DNA of 10,457 bases, taken from Bacillota bacterium. Its GTDB lineage: Bacteria; Bacillota; UBA5301; JASBVW01. The stretch spans positions 1 through 10,457 of the forward strand of contig JASBVW010000027.1 of assembly GCA_029961005.1 (NCBI GenBank). The letters run 5' to 3'. Made by a program: the position numbers and the translations under genes. A model generated the notes under the pieces. That model ran no database searches, was not told where the DNA came from, and was given only the letters and a program-made list of their open reading frames with translations. The stretch's first letter is position 1. Every line of letters starts with the position of its first letter. This document shows positions 1-6,787 of the stretch, piece after piece.

Positions 1-2
1 TT

Positions 3-1028
3 TTACCCGCCGTTAGTCAGCAGCAATGCCGTACCGGTGCAGGTAAGCCCGGCCTACCTTGGTGGCTGGTGGCCTGCTATTACGGGGGACTGGAGTGGGG
101 ATGCGACTCTCTGCGGCCTTATCCCTTTCCCGCCCGGCAGAGGCTCTGCCGCCGGCGGGCTTGGGCCTTGGCCTGCGCGGTCTTAAGCGCGGCGGCAGTG
201 GGAGCGGTAGCGCGGGCGTACTCCCCGCTGCTGGAGGCCACCTTCCTTGCTGTAGGGCAGGGGGACGCCATCTATCTCCAGGTGCCGGGGTGGCGGCACA
301 TCCTGATCGACGCGGGGCCTGGGCGGGGGCAGCTGGGCGGAGCGAGCGCGGCTGAGCGGGTGGTGGTGCCTTTTCTGCGCTGGAAAGGGGTCAGAGCTTT
401 AGATCTGGTCCTCCTCACCCACGCCCACGCCGACCACGCGGGGGGCCTGAGGTGGGTAGCCGAGAGGGCGGTGATCCGGCGCCTAGGGGTGCCGGAAGGG
501 CTTCTGGAAGGCGAGGACGCCCTGAGGCGGGAGGTAGAGGAGCTCCAAAGGCGGGGGCGGGTGCAGGCCCTGGTCCGGCTGCAGGCCGGCGACTGCTGGC
601 AGCTGGGCCGCGGCCTGAGGTTGGAGGTGCTCTCTCCGCTCCCTGGCCTTGCCGGGGGCGCAGATCCCAACGCCTCTGCCTTGGCAGTCAGGGTCGTCTA
701 CCGCCGAGCGAGCCTGCTCTGCTTGAGCGATCTGCCGGCGGCGGTCCAGGAACGCCTGGTCGCCCAGAAAGGGGCCGGCCTCCGCGCGGAGCTCCTCAAG
801 GCGCCCCATCACGGCAGCCGGGACGCCTGGTATCAACCGCTTTGGGAGGCGGCCGGGCCGCGCTGGGCGGTGATCTCTGTAGGCAGGAATGCCTTCGGAC
901 ACCCCCATGGGAAAGTAGTGGAGGCGCTGCGCGCCTTGGGCGTGGCCGTGCTGCGCACCGATCAGGCGGGGGCGGTCACTGCCGTCACGGTGGGCGGAAG
1001 GTGGTGGATCAGGACTTTTGTTCATTGA
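3..1028 (+). CDS. comEC: ComEC/Rec2 competence protein, C-terminal metallo-beta-lactamase domain (5' end outside window)
   Basis: ComEC forms the inner-membrane channel for single-stranded DNA during natural transformation. Its C-terminal metallo-beta-lactamase domain is thought to act on the non-transported strand. The frame is open from the first complete codon at base 3, so this is the 3' part of a larger gene; a GTG at 69 is inside the gene, not its start. What remains is the end of the membrane region, a hydrophobic segment at about 163-220, then the beta-lactamase fold. Visible motifs are VGQGDA near 252, THAHADHAGG (metal ligands, 417-446), APHHGS (about 801-818) and SVGRNAFGHPHG (about 876-911), followed by the family's usual RTDQ.GAVT ending. 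The usual TGD triad of the domain reads LSD here, keeping the aspartate. The TGA stop overlaps the 3' end of gpr by 7 bases. Family assignment is firm; competence of the organism is not shown. Confidence 0.95.
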   Translation, partial: LPAVSQQQCRTGAGKPGLPWWLVACYYGGLEWGCDSLRPYPFPARQRLCRRRAWALACAVLSAAAVGAVARAYSPLLEATFLAVGQGDAIYLQVPGWRHILIDAGPGRGQLGGASAAERVVVPFLRWKGVRALDLVLLTHAHADHAGGLRWVAERAVIRRLGVPEGLLEGEDALRREVEELQRRGRVQALVRLQAGDCWQLGRGLRLEVLSPLPGLAGGADPNASALAVRVVYRRASLLCLSDLPAAVQERLVAQKGAGLRAELLKAPHHGSRDAWYQPLWEAAGPRWAVISVGRNAFGHPHGKVVEALRALGVAVLRTDQAGAVTAVTVGGRWWIRTFVH

Positions 1029-2014
1029 AGGTACGCCAGGGCGTCTTCCAGCCCGATCCCGGGGTGGAGAGCCGTATTAAGGCCGCCGGCTACGGTCTGG
1101 GCTACGTCTTCAATAAAGACGTCGATCTCCTTGGGCGTGACCACCAAGGTGCCCAGGTGGGGGGAGAGGAGTTCGTTGATGAGCGCCTTTTTCTGCTGGC
1201 CTGGGGCCGCTTGAGCCGGCTGGAGGAGGTCCAGGGCGTCGCTGACGATGGTCACTGCGTGGACCACGGTCGGCACCCCGATCGCCAGGACGGGGACGCC
1301 CAGCGTCTCGGGGGTGATGCCCACCCGGCGGTTGCCCAAGCCTGACCCAGGGTTGATGCCCGAGTCGGCCAGTTGGATGGTGGTGCAGAGGCGCCCCGTC
1401 TCCCGGGCCGCCAGGGCGTCTACGGCGATCACCATGGCCGGCCTGATCTTCTGCACCACCCCCAGTACTATCTCGCCCGTCTCAATGCCGGTGATGCCTA
1501 AGACCCCCGGTGAGAGGGCTGCCACCGGGCGCAGCCCCTGGCGCAACTCGGCCAGGGCAGGTTGGGCGAAGAGGTGGCGCGTGACCAAAAGGTGCCGGAC
1601 GACCCGCGGTCCCAGCGCGTCCGGGGTGGCGTTCCAGTTGCCCAGGCCGACGACGAGGACGGTGTCCTGGGGCTTCAACCGGTTCAGAAAGCGCGAGAGT
1701 TCCTGCGCCAAAAGCTGGGCGATCTCTTTTTTCAGATCGCGGCTGCGCTCCCGGAGCGCGGGGGCTTCGATGGTGGAATAGTGGCCGGGCATCTTGCCTA
1801 ACTGGCGAGAGGCGGCGGCGGTCAGGATGGACATGCGGGTGATCTTGGCGTGAGGCCCCTCCTCTACCTGGACCGTCGCCCCGTCCACCTCGCGGCCGGT
1901 TTGAGAGCGCACCACTTCTACCGCTTCCATGGCCAGGTCGGTGCGGACGCTGTAGTGTTCGAACAGGGCGTCCTGAAGAATTTCCTGATTTAGGTGCCGC
2001 TTCTCTTCTTCCAC
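1022..2014 (-). CDS. gpr: GPR germination protease (spore endopeptidase, family A25)
   Basis: GPR degrades the small acid-soluble DNA-binding proteins in the forespore-derived cell at germination. It is made as a zymogen in the developing forespore and cuts its own N-terminus. The match to Bacillus GPR is clear: the motif YSVRTDLAME near the N-terminus carries the autoprocessing site (RTD/LA, like SASP sites). GLGNWNATPDALGP and AVDALAAR carry the two aspartates that correspond to D127 and D193 of the B. megaterium enzyme (here D132 and D199). DSGINPGSGLGN, GVPTVV and VTPKEIDVFIEDVAQTVAGGLN follow. I chose GTG at 2014 because GGAGGT lies 6 bases upstream; a TTG at 2044 would add ten residues and has a weaker GGAGAG 9 bases upstream. 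The roughly 330-residue product is shorter than the Bacillus protein because a loop before the LLSPHLGTLVVTPKE segment is almost absent. It is transcribed divergently from rpsT. Confidence 0.95.
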   Translation of the reverse strand: MEEEKRHLNQEILQDALFEHYSVRTDLAMEAVEVVRSQTGREVDGATVQVEEGPHAKITRMSILTAAASRQLGKMPGHYSTIEAPALRERSRDLKKEIAQLLAQELSRFLNRLKPQDTVLVVGLGNWNATPDALGPRVVRHLLVTRHLFAQPALAELRQGLRPVAALSPGVLGITGIETGEIVLGVVQKIRPAMVIAVDALAARETGRLCTTIQLADSGINPGSGLGNRRVGITPETLGVPVLAIGVPTVVHAVTIVSDALDLLQPAQAAPGQQKKALINELLSPHLGTLVVTPKEIDVFIEDVAQTVAGGLNTALHPGIGLEDALAYLQ

Positions 2015-2020
2015 GGCCGC

Positions 2021-2026
2021 ACCTCC
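2021..2026 (-). promoter_or_regulatory. Ribosome binding site deciding the gpr start
   Basis: On the minus strand GGAGGT is followed after 6 bases by GTG (2014-2012). This is a near-ideal Shine-Dalgarno placement and favours the GTG start over the upstream TTG at 2044. The site lies inside the longer alternative reading frame. Confidence 0.6.
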
Positions 2027-2080
2027 AGCCTTTGACTTTTCCAAGGGAAGTATCTCTCCGGGAGGAGAAAGTATGCGGGG

Positions 2081-2110
2081 TTTACAGGAGGGGAAGGCTT
2101 GTGGTAAAAT
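2081..2110 (+). promoter_or_regulatory. Sigma-A type promoter of rpsT
   Basis: TTTACA (2081-2086, five of six to TTGACA) is followed after 18 bases by TAAAAT (2105-2110, five of six to TATAAT). A TG at 2102-2103 gives an extended -10. Transcription would begin near 2117, leaving a leader of about 20 bases before the rpsT start. The element lies between the divergent gpr and rpsT genes and fits constitutive expression of a ribosomal protein. Confidence 0.75.
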
Positions 2111-2137
2111 GGCTTTGTCGCCGGAGGAGGTGAAAGT

Positions 2138-2407
2138 GTGGCCAACACCAAGTCAGCCCTGAAGCGGGCGCGCAAGGCGGAAGAGCGGCGGCGGCTCAAC
2201 GTGCAGAAGCGCTCAGCCCTGAAGACGGCGGTGAAAAAGATTCACCAGAAGTTGGCCGAAGGGGATGCGGCGGGGGCTCAGTTGCTCTACAACGAGATGG
2301 CCAGCCACGCGGACAAGATCGCTGCTCAGGGGGTAATTCACAGGAACAAGGCGGCCCGGTTGAAAGCCCGCCTGGCGCGGAGGGTGGCCAAACTGGCCCA
2401 CGCCTGA
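2138..2407 (+). CDS. rpsT: 30S ribosomal protein S20
   Basis: S20 binds 16S rRNA early in assembly of the small ribosomal subunit. The 89-residue product has the family's usual length, the canonical N-terminus MANTKSALKRARKAEERR and strongly basic helical composition with the conserved HRNKAARLKARLARRV region near the C-terminus. The start is GTG at 2138, with GGAGGT (2126-2131) 6 bases upstream inside a longer GGAGGAGGTG run. A non-ATG start is noteworthy because E. coli rpsT uses TTG, where weak initiation takes part in autogenous control; whether that holds here is unknown. It is monocistronic by layout: its own promoter lies upstream, a terminator downstream, and both neighbours are on the opposite strand. 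Confidence 0.97.
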   Translation: MANTKSALKRARKAEERRRLNVQKRSALKTAVKKIHQKLAEGDAAGAQLLYNEMASHADKIAAQGVIHRNKAARLKARLARRVAKLAHA

Positions 2408-2415
2408 GGAGCAAA

Positions 2416-2455
2416 GCAAAAAGAGGCCGAGGTGGATTTGCCTGTCTTGGTCTCT
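2416..2455 (-). terminator. Rho-independent terminator for holA (minus strand)
   Basis: The arms 2422-2431 (AGAGGCCGAG) and 2446-2455 (CTTGGTCTCT) pair over ten positions, two of them G-U when read from the plus strand. On the minus strand the stem is followed directly by TTTTTGCTTTG, a good U-tract, whereas on the plus strand only a weak CTTTG follows. It therefore best serves holA, whose stop codon lies about 30 bases upstream in that direction, even though it sits close behind rpsT. Confidence 0.65.
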
Positions 2456-2461
2456 CTTTGT

Positions 2462-2495
2462 ACGGCCTGTCCAGAGGGGAGGCCGTCTATTTTTT
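2462..2495 (+). terminator. Rho-independent terminator for rpsT (plus strand)
   Basis: A perfect 7-base stem ACGGCCT (2462-2468) / AGGCCGT (2480-2486) can be extended inward by a further short pairing. It is followed by CTATTTTTT, a U-tract ending at 2495. The U-tract runs across the holA stop codon on the other strand. Polarity fits termination of rpsT transcripts. Confidence 0.75.
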
Positions 2496-3575
2496 ACCCT
2501 TTTCCCTCCGGTCAGCGGGCCTGGGAGGAGGGGAGAAAGGGGAGGCAGTGGCCAGGAGGGAGAGGAGGGTGTAGACCTCTTCTTCCGGTAAAGGGGCGAG
2601 GCCGGCTTTAATCCGGTACTCCGAGCGGCAGACCAGGGTGAGAGCTTGCTCTAAGTAGGAGGCCGGGAAGTGGCGGACCTGCTCCAGGTAGCGCCGCAAG
2701 AGAAAAGGCGCGGGATGGCCCAAAAAAGCGGCCAGCTCCTCTTCCCTCAGCCCGGCCTTTTGCCCGGCTCGGGTCAGCAGCAGGTGATAGAACTGGCGGG
2801 CAAGCAGGCTAAGGAGGTACACCGGCGACTCCCCTTGGGCGAAGAGTGCCCGGGCCAGGTCCAGGGCTTGGGGACCGTTCCCGTCTCCGAGGGCGTCTAC
2901 CAGGGCGAAGATGGTGCGGGAGACGCTGTGGCCGGTGGCTTTTTCCACGTGCTCCAGCAGAATGGCCTTCTTCTCCTGGCCCAGGAAGGTCTCCAGTTTA
3001 TCCAGTTCGCGCCTTAGCCGGCCCAGGTCCGTGCCTACCCGGGCGACCATCTCCGCGGCGACTTCCTCCGAGAGCAGAAAGCCGTCAAGATGCGCCTGTT
3101 CTGCCAGCCAGGCGATGGCTTCCCGTTCATAGAGGTGGCGGAAGAAGAGCCGCTCCCCCCGTTGCTCTGCGGCTGATCTGCTGCGGGCTTTTTTTTCTCC
3201 TCGCTGGGCGGGTAGATCGTCCAGCAGGACCAGGTAGTGAGAAGGGGGTAGCCGTGGGATTAAAGCGGCCAGCCGCTCGTCCAGAGCGGCGGACAAGCGC
3301 GGCAGATCCTCGAGGAGGACCAATTTTACCGGATCGAAGATGGAACTGGCGAGGAGAGCCTCGGAGAGCCGTTCCGGTTCCAGGGCCCCACCTTCCAGCC
3401 GCTCGCAGCAGACCGTGCCCCGGGTGGCCAGGGTCTCTTCCAGCGTGCGAATCAGCTGGTCTTTGAGGAAGCGCTCCGGCCCTTCCAAAAGATAGACAGG
3501 GGCCACTTCCCCCCGGCGTATCTTTTGGCGTAGGGCAGCCCAGAGCTTGAGGTCCACCGTGACAGCGCGGCTCAT
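2487..3575 (-). CDS. holA: DNA polymerase III delta subunit
   Basis: The delta subunit is the wrench of the clamp loader: it opens the sliding beta clamp so that it can be placed on primed DNA. The product (about 362 residues) has the family layout. The N-terminal segment PVYLLEGPERFLKDQLI matches the family's nucleotide-fold start. A middle part contains SSIFDPVKLVLLEDLP, and the C-terminal helical collar domain contains GHSVSRTIFALVDALGDG and SPVYLLSLLARQFYHLLL. Oddities are a charged stretch GEKKARSRSAAEQRGER after LVLLDDLP and a Pro/Lys-rich C-terminal tail. I chose ATG at 3575; a TTG two codons upstream (3581) is also possible, and an in-frame stop at 3590-3588 excludes anything longer. 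No clear Shine-Dalgarno is visible for either. It is divergent from spoIIP and convergent with rpsT. Confidence 0.93.
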   Translation of the reverse strand: MSRAVTVDLKLWAALRQKIRRGEVAPVYLLEGPERFLKDQLIRTLEETLATRGTVCCERLEGGALEPERLSEALLASSIFDPVKLVLLEDLPRLSAALDERLAALIPRLPPSHYLVLLDDLPAQRGEKKARSRSAAEQRGERLFFRHLYEREAIAWLAEQAHLDGFLLSEEVAAEMVARVGTDLGRLRRELDKLETFLGQEKKAILLEHVEKATGHSVSRTIFALVDALGDGNGPQALDLARALFAQGESPVYLLSLLARQFYHLLLTRAGQKAGLREEELAAFLGHPAPFLLRRYLEQVRHFPASYLEQALTLVCRSEYRIKAGLAPLPEEEVYTLLSLLATASPFSPPPRPADRREKGKK

Positions 3576-3614
3576 ATTCAAGGCAATTCAAGAGGCAGCA
3601 GCCTTTTCCTGCCG

Positions 3615-3643
3615 GTATAAAAACTCTCTCCCCTGCATAGGAT
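3615..3643 (+). promoter_or_regulatory. Candidate sigma-E promoter of spoIIP
   Basis: GTATAAA (3615-3621) resembles the sigma-E -35 element around its conserved ATA. After 14 bases comes CATAGGAT (3636-3643), six of eight to the -10 consensus CATACAAT. Transcription would start near 3650, about 45 bases before the chosen spoIIP start. B. subtilis spoIIP belongs to the sigma-E regulon, so the position is sensible. The match is partial and was judged by eye. Confidence 0.45.
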
Positions 3644-3693
3644 TTTCTTTGCTTAAGGGGGAGAGGGAGTGCGGGACGGGGCGTGAGGAGTGG

Positions 3694-5127
3694 ATGAGCC
3701 AAGCCTGGAGGTTTTACTGTCGGAGGCTGTACCGAAGCTTGGGGCACTGGCTGCGCGCACGGAGGCTGTACTGGCCCCGGAGGGCTTACCGGCCTAAACA
3801 CGCTTGGGTGGGGCGGCCAGGGCGGCCTCTTCGGGAGGGACAGGCCTCCACTGGCCGGGGAATCAAAGTGAGGGTGGGCGGCGGGAGAAGGGTGGCGGCC
3901 CTTTTCCTCTGTCTGGGCCTCCTGCTGGCGGTGTGGTGGACTGGGGGGGCGGGAGAAGGCTGGCGGCGGGCCGCCTCTTTCTTATACCACAGCAGTGTAC
4001 AGCTTCGCCGGTGGAGTGAAGCGGTGGTCGTGCCGGCCACCGTCTTTTACCTGCGCAGCGACCGGGAGGCTCCCCGGAGGGTGGTACAGGAAGCCGTGGC
4101 GGCCTTGGCGCAGTGGTCGAGTGGGTCCAGCCAGCAGGAGGAGGTGCGCGCCTGGACCCGCGGCCTGCTCAAGACGTTGACTTGTTTTGATTTGGGAGAT
4201 CCGCGCACCTTTTTTTACACCGGCTGGCCCGGCTTCACCCGGGAGGAGGAGTTAATGGCAGAGATGTCTTTAGCCGGTGAAGGAGGTTCCACCTCTGTAC
4301 CGGCGGAGGCGCCGGGGGAAGCCCCCGGGATGGAGGGAGAGGTGGCGGGACAGCCGCCGGAGGCGGAGACCTCGCCAGCCTCCCCGGGCGCCCGGGTGAC
4401 CCCTCTGGAGCGGGAGGTAGCCACCCCCCGCTCTTCTTGGGGCTATCAGCCTTTGGTGGCCATTTATCACACCCACAGCTCGGAAACTTATCACGGCCCG
4501 GGCGTGCACCGCGATCCCCGCCAGTATTTTGAGGGAGATTACGCTTGGGGCAGAGCCGACGGCATGATCTCCGTGGGGGGCGAGGTGGCCAAGCGGCTCT
4601 CTGAAGTGCACCGCATTCCGGTGGTGCACGTGCGCCGGGTCCACGATTACCCCGTCTTTCGCCACGCCTACATCAACTCCCGGCGCAGCCTGAGAGAGGT
4701 GCTGGAGAAGTACCCCTCCTTGGTCCTGGTCTTGGACTTGCACCGGGATGGTTTGGAGGAACCGTCTCAGGAGGCTATTACAGCCACGGTAGGGGGGCGC
4801 CACGCGGCCCGCATCTCTATTATTGTAGGGCGCGGCCGCCCTGGCTTCTCCAACCCCCACTGGCAGGACAATCTGGCCTTGGCCCGGCGCTTGCAGGCCA
4901 GGATGGAGGAGATGTACCCCGGGCTTTACCGGGGGACCATCGTGCGCGAATGGCCCTTTAACCAGGATCTCCATAGAGGGGCCCTGTTGCTGGAGATCGG
5001 CGATCACTACAACACCAAAGAGGAGGCCCTTCATTCAGCCCGGCTCCTGGCTGATGTTTTGGCGGCGGTGGTGAAGGAACTGGTGGAGGAGCGAACTCCG
5101 CCGCTGGTGCGCCGCGGGTTGCGCTAG
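3694..5127 (+). CDS. spoIIP: SpoIIP stage II sporulation protein (engulfment peptidoglycan amidase/endopeptidase)
   Basis: SpoIIP works with SpoIID and SpoIIM in the mother-cell membrane to cut septal peptidoglycan so that the forespore can be engulfed. The product is about 477 residues with this start. A basic N-terminus of about 66 residues is followed by one membrane segment (about 67-82, VAALFLCLGLLLAVWW). Then come a region of roughly 100 residues I do not recognise, a Pro/Glu/Gly-rich linker (about 191-235) and the SpoIIP catalytic domain. Family motifs are AIYHTHSSETY (about 256-266), VHDYP, LVLDLHRDG (about 345-353), NPHWQDNLALA, MYPGLYRG, FNQDL and LLLEIGDHYNT (about 431-441), which contains the glutamate of the amidase fold. 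I chose ATG at 3694, with GAGGAG only 3 bases upstream. GTG at 3868 is a real alternative: it would leave nine residues before the membrane segment, a more usual length. Upstream in-frame codons back to 3547 run into holA and are unlikely to be used. Confidence 0.93.
   Translation: MSQAWRFYCRRLYRSLGHWLRARRLYWPRRAYRPKHAWVGRPGRPLREGQASTGRGIKVRVGGGRRVAALFLCLGLLLAVWWTGGAGEGWRRAASFLYHSSVQLRRWSEAVVVPATVFYLRSDREAPRRVVQEAVAALAQWSSGSSQQEEVRAWTRGLLKTLTCFDLGDPRTFFYTGWPGFTREEELMAEMSLAGEGGSTSVPAEAPGEAPGMEGEVAGQPPEAETSPASPGARVTPLEREVATPRSSWGYQPLVAIYHTHSSETYHGPGVHRDPRQYFEGDYAWGRADGMISVGGEVAKRLSEVHRIPVVHVRRVHDYPVFRHAYINSRRSLREVLEKYPSLVLVLDLHRDGLEEPSQEAITATVGGRHAARISIIVGRGRPGFSNPHWQDNLALARRLQARMEEMYPGLYRGTIVREWPFNQDLHRGALLLEIGDHYNTKEEALHSARLLADVLAAVVKELVEERTPPLVRRGLR
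3721..3789 (+). repeat. Short in-frame repeat (RRLY motifs) in the spoIIP N-terminus
   Basis: CGGAGGCTGTAC occurs at 3721-3732 and again, identically, at 3760-3771, 39 bases (13 codons) apart. A diverged third copy, CGGAGGGCTTAC, lies at 3778-3789. If translated they encode RRLY, RRLY and RRAY in an Arg/Tyr/Trp-rich segment before the membrane helix. If the GTG at 3868 is the true start, the repeats belong to the leader instead. Confidence 0.55.
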
Positions 5128-5171
5128 AGAGGAAGAGGATTTATCTGGCCAGAGACGAATAGAAGAGCATT

Positions 5172-6761
5172 ATGACTGAACGGCAGGGACAGGCGAGGGT
5201 GGCCCGGGCGGCCGGCCTCCTGATGGCGGCCATCCTGGCCAGCCGGATTTTGGGCTTTATCCGGGAACGGGCAGTAGGGGACATCTTCGGCCGGACGCAG
5301 GTGACGGATGCTTTCTTTGCCGCCTTTGCGGTGCCGGACCTGATGTATTATCTGCTGGTGGGCGGCGCCCTGAGCGCGGCTTTTATCCCCGTCTTTACCG
5401 AGTACCTGGCCCGGGGGGAGGAAGAGGAGGCGTGGCGGGTGGCCAGCAGCTTCCTCAACCTGGTGGTCCTCCTTCTGCTGGGCTTTACGGTGCTGGGCAT
5501 CCTTTTTGCTCCCCTCCTGGCGCCGTTGGTGGCCTACAAGTTTGCCGGGGAACAGCTGCGCCTCTTGGTTTACCTGATGCGGATCATGTTCCCGGCCGTT
5601 TTCTTCACGGCCCTGGCAGGGCTGGGCATGGGGGTGCTCAACTCCTACCAGCACTTCACCCTTCCCGCGCTTGGCCCCATTGTTTACAACATCTTTATTA
5701 TCCTGGGCGCGTACCTCTTGGGCCCCCGGATCGGCATCGTAGGGATGGCTTTGGGCGTGGTGGCCGGGGCTTGGTCCAACTTCGCCCTGCAATGGCTGGG
5801 CGTCTGGCGCCGGGCCGGGCGATACCGGTGGCAGATTGACCTGCGCCATCCCGGGATGCAGAAGATGTTCCGGCTGATGCTTCCCTCGATTGTGGGCCTC
5901 TCGGTGGTGCAGATCAACCTCCTGGTCAACCAGAACCTGGCCTCCGGGTTGGCCGAGGGCAGTATCACGGCGCTCCGCCTAGCCAACCGGTTGATGCAGC
6001 TCCCGCTGGGGGTCTTTGCTATGGCCATTTCTACCGCCATCTTTCCCACCCTCACCCGGCAGGTGGCCCGGGGGGAGAAGGAGAATTTTACAGCGACCGC
6101 CCTGGCCGGGTTGCGCCTGACGCTCTTCATTACCATTCCCTCCTCCCTGGGGCTTTTGGCCCTGGCGGAGCCCATCGTCCGCCTCCTCTACCAGACGGGG
6201 CAGTTTGGCCCCGAGGATACGCGGGCTACGGCGGTGGCCTTGATGTACTTCGCCCTGGGGCTCTTTCCCCAATCCGGCGTTCAAATCCTGACGCGGGCCT
6301 TCTACTCGCTGCAGGATACCCTGACCCCCCTGCGGGTAGGGGCGGCTACGGTGGCCCTCAACATCGCCCTCAACCTCTTCTTCCTGCACGTCACCCGGCT
6401 CGGGCACGGGGGCCTGGCCCTGGCCTTCTCTCTGACCAGCTTCTTTAACCTGGCTGCCCTCCTGTTTCTCCTGCGGCGCAAGCTGGGCCCGCTGGGAGGG
6501 AGGAGATTGGCTGCCAGCACCGCCCGCAGCCTGGGGGCCTCCCTGGTCATGGCCCTGATCAGCAGCCTGGTGGCCCGCGAGGTGGGGCTGCGGGTGGACT
6601 TGGCTTCCGGAGCCGGCCGCTTGCTGCAGGTGGGGCTGGCCATTGTGGCGGGGGTAGTGGTCTACGCCGCGGGGGTGCTGCTCCTCCGCTCCGAAGAGGT
6701 CAAGGAGCTGTGGCGCCTGGGGTTGCAAAGCCGGAAGAAAAGGGGCGGCGGGGCGGAGTGA
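5172..6761 (+). CDS. murJ: MurJ/MviN-type lipid II flippase
   Basis: MurJ moves the lipid-linked cell-wall precursor lipid II from the cytoplasmic to the outer face of the membrane. The product has 529 residues, the usual family length, and about 14 hydrophobic segments along its whole length. Family signatures are SRILGFIRERAVGDIFG (24-40), TDAFFAAFAVPDL, GALSAAFIPVFTEY (65-78), LGMGVLNSYQHFTLPALGPI, VQINLLVNQNLASG, ANRLMQLPLGVFAMAIST and QILTRAFYSLQDTLTP (371-386). By position, R25, R31 and R273 correspond to R18, R24 and R270 of E. coli MurJ. The place of E. coli R52 is taken by tyrosine (Y59). The start is ATG at 5172, as an in-frame TAG at 5160 bars longer forms; the Shine-Dalgarno (AGAAGAG) is modest. 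It starts 44 bases after spoIIP with no terminator seen between them, so co-transcription is plausible. It could be a second, specialised paralogue. Confidence 0.93.
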   Translation: MTERQGQARVARAAGLLMAAILASRILGFIRERAVGDIFGRTQVTDAFFAAFAVPDLMYYLLVGGALSAAFIPVFTEYLARGEEEEAWRVASSFLNLVVLLLLGFTVLGILFAPLLAPLVAYKFAGEQLRLLVYLMRIMFPAVFFTALAGLGMGVLNSYQHFTLPALGPIVYNIFIILGAYLLGPRIGIVGMALGVVAGAWSNFALQWLGVWRRAGRYRWQIDLRHPGMQKMFRLMLPSIVGLSVVQINLLVNQNLASGLAEGSITALRLANRLMQLPLGVFAMAISTAIFPTLTRQVARGEKENFTATALAGLRLTLFITIPSSLGLLALAEPIVRLLYQTGQFGPEDTRATAVALMYFALGLFPQSGVQILTRAFYSLQDTLTPLRVGAATVALNIALNLFFLHVTRLGHGGLALAFSLTSFFNLAALLFLLRRKLGPLGGRRLAASTARSLGASLVMALISSLVAREVGLRVDLASGAGRLLQVGLAIVAGVVVYAAGVLLLRSEEVKELWRLGLQSRKKRGGGAE

Positions 6762-6786
6762 CGGGCCCCAACAAGCCCGGCCGGGC
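6762..6786 (+). other. GC-rich inverted repeats between murJ and the MgtE-like gene
   Basis: CGGGC (6762-6766) can pair with GCCCG (6775-6779). The latter also forms the left half of a perfect 12-base palindrome GCCCGGCCGGGC (6775-6786), which could fold as a 4-base stem with loop GGCC. The two hairpins exclude each other, and the palindrome touches the ribosome binding site at 6788. No U-tract follows, so this is not a standard terminator. Its function is unknown and it may be chance in GC-rich DNA. Confidence 0.3.
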
Positions 6787-6787
6787 G

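Noticed and set aside
452..1345. Long plus-strand open frame across comEC and the 3' part of gpr
   Set aside because: It overlaps two well-supported genes in other frames. The product is Arg/Gly/Pro-rich with no recognisable motif, as expected of GC-rich shadow frames.
2070..2075. CATACT on the minus strand as a sigma-G -10 element for gpr
   Set aside because: The hexamer is close to the sigma-G consensus and the position is reasonable. No acceptable -35 element (TGAATA-like) lies 16-18 bases upstream, so I do not list it as a promoter.
3547..3693. Earlier in-frame starts for spoIIP
   Set aside because: They lie inside the 5' end of holA or upstream of the predicted transcription start, and lack a suitable ribosome binding site.
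5128..5171. Terminator or promoter between spoIIP and murJ
   Set aside because: I see neither a stable hairpin with a U-tract nor a paired -35/-10 in these 44 bases.
5124..5849. Minus-strand open frame of about 240 codons opposite the start of murJ
   Set aside because: Antisense to a clear membrane-protein gene. Its His/Gln/Pro-rich composition mirrors codons for hydrophobic residues on the other strand.
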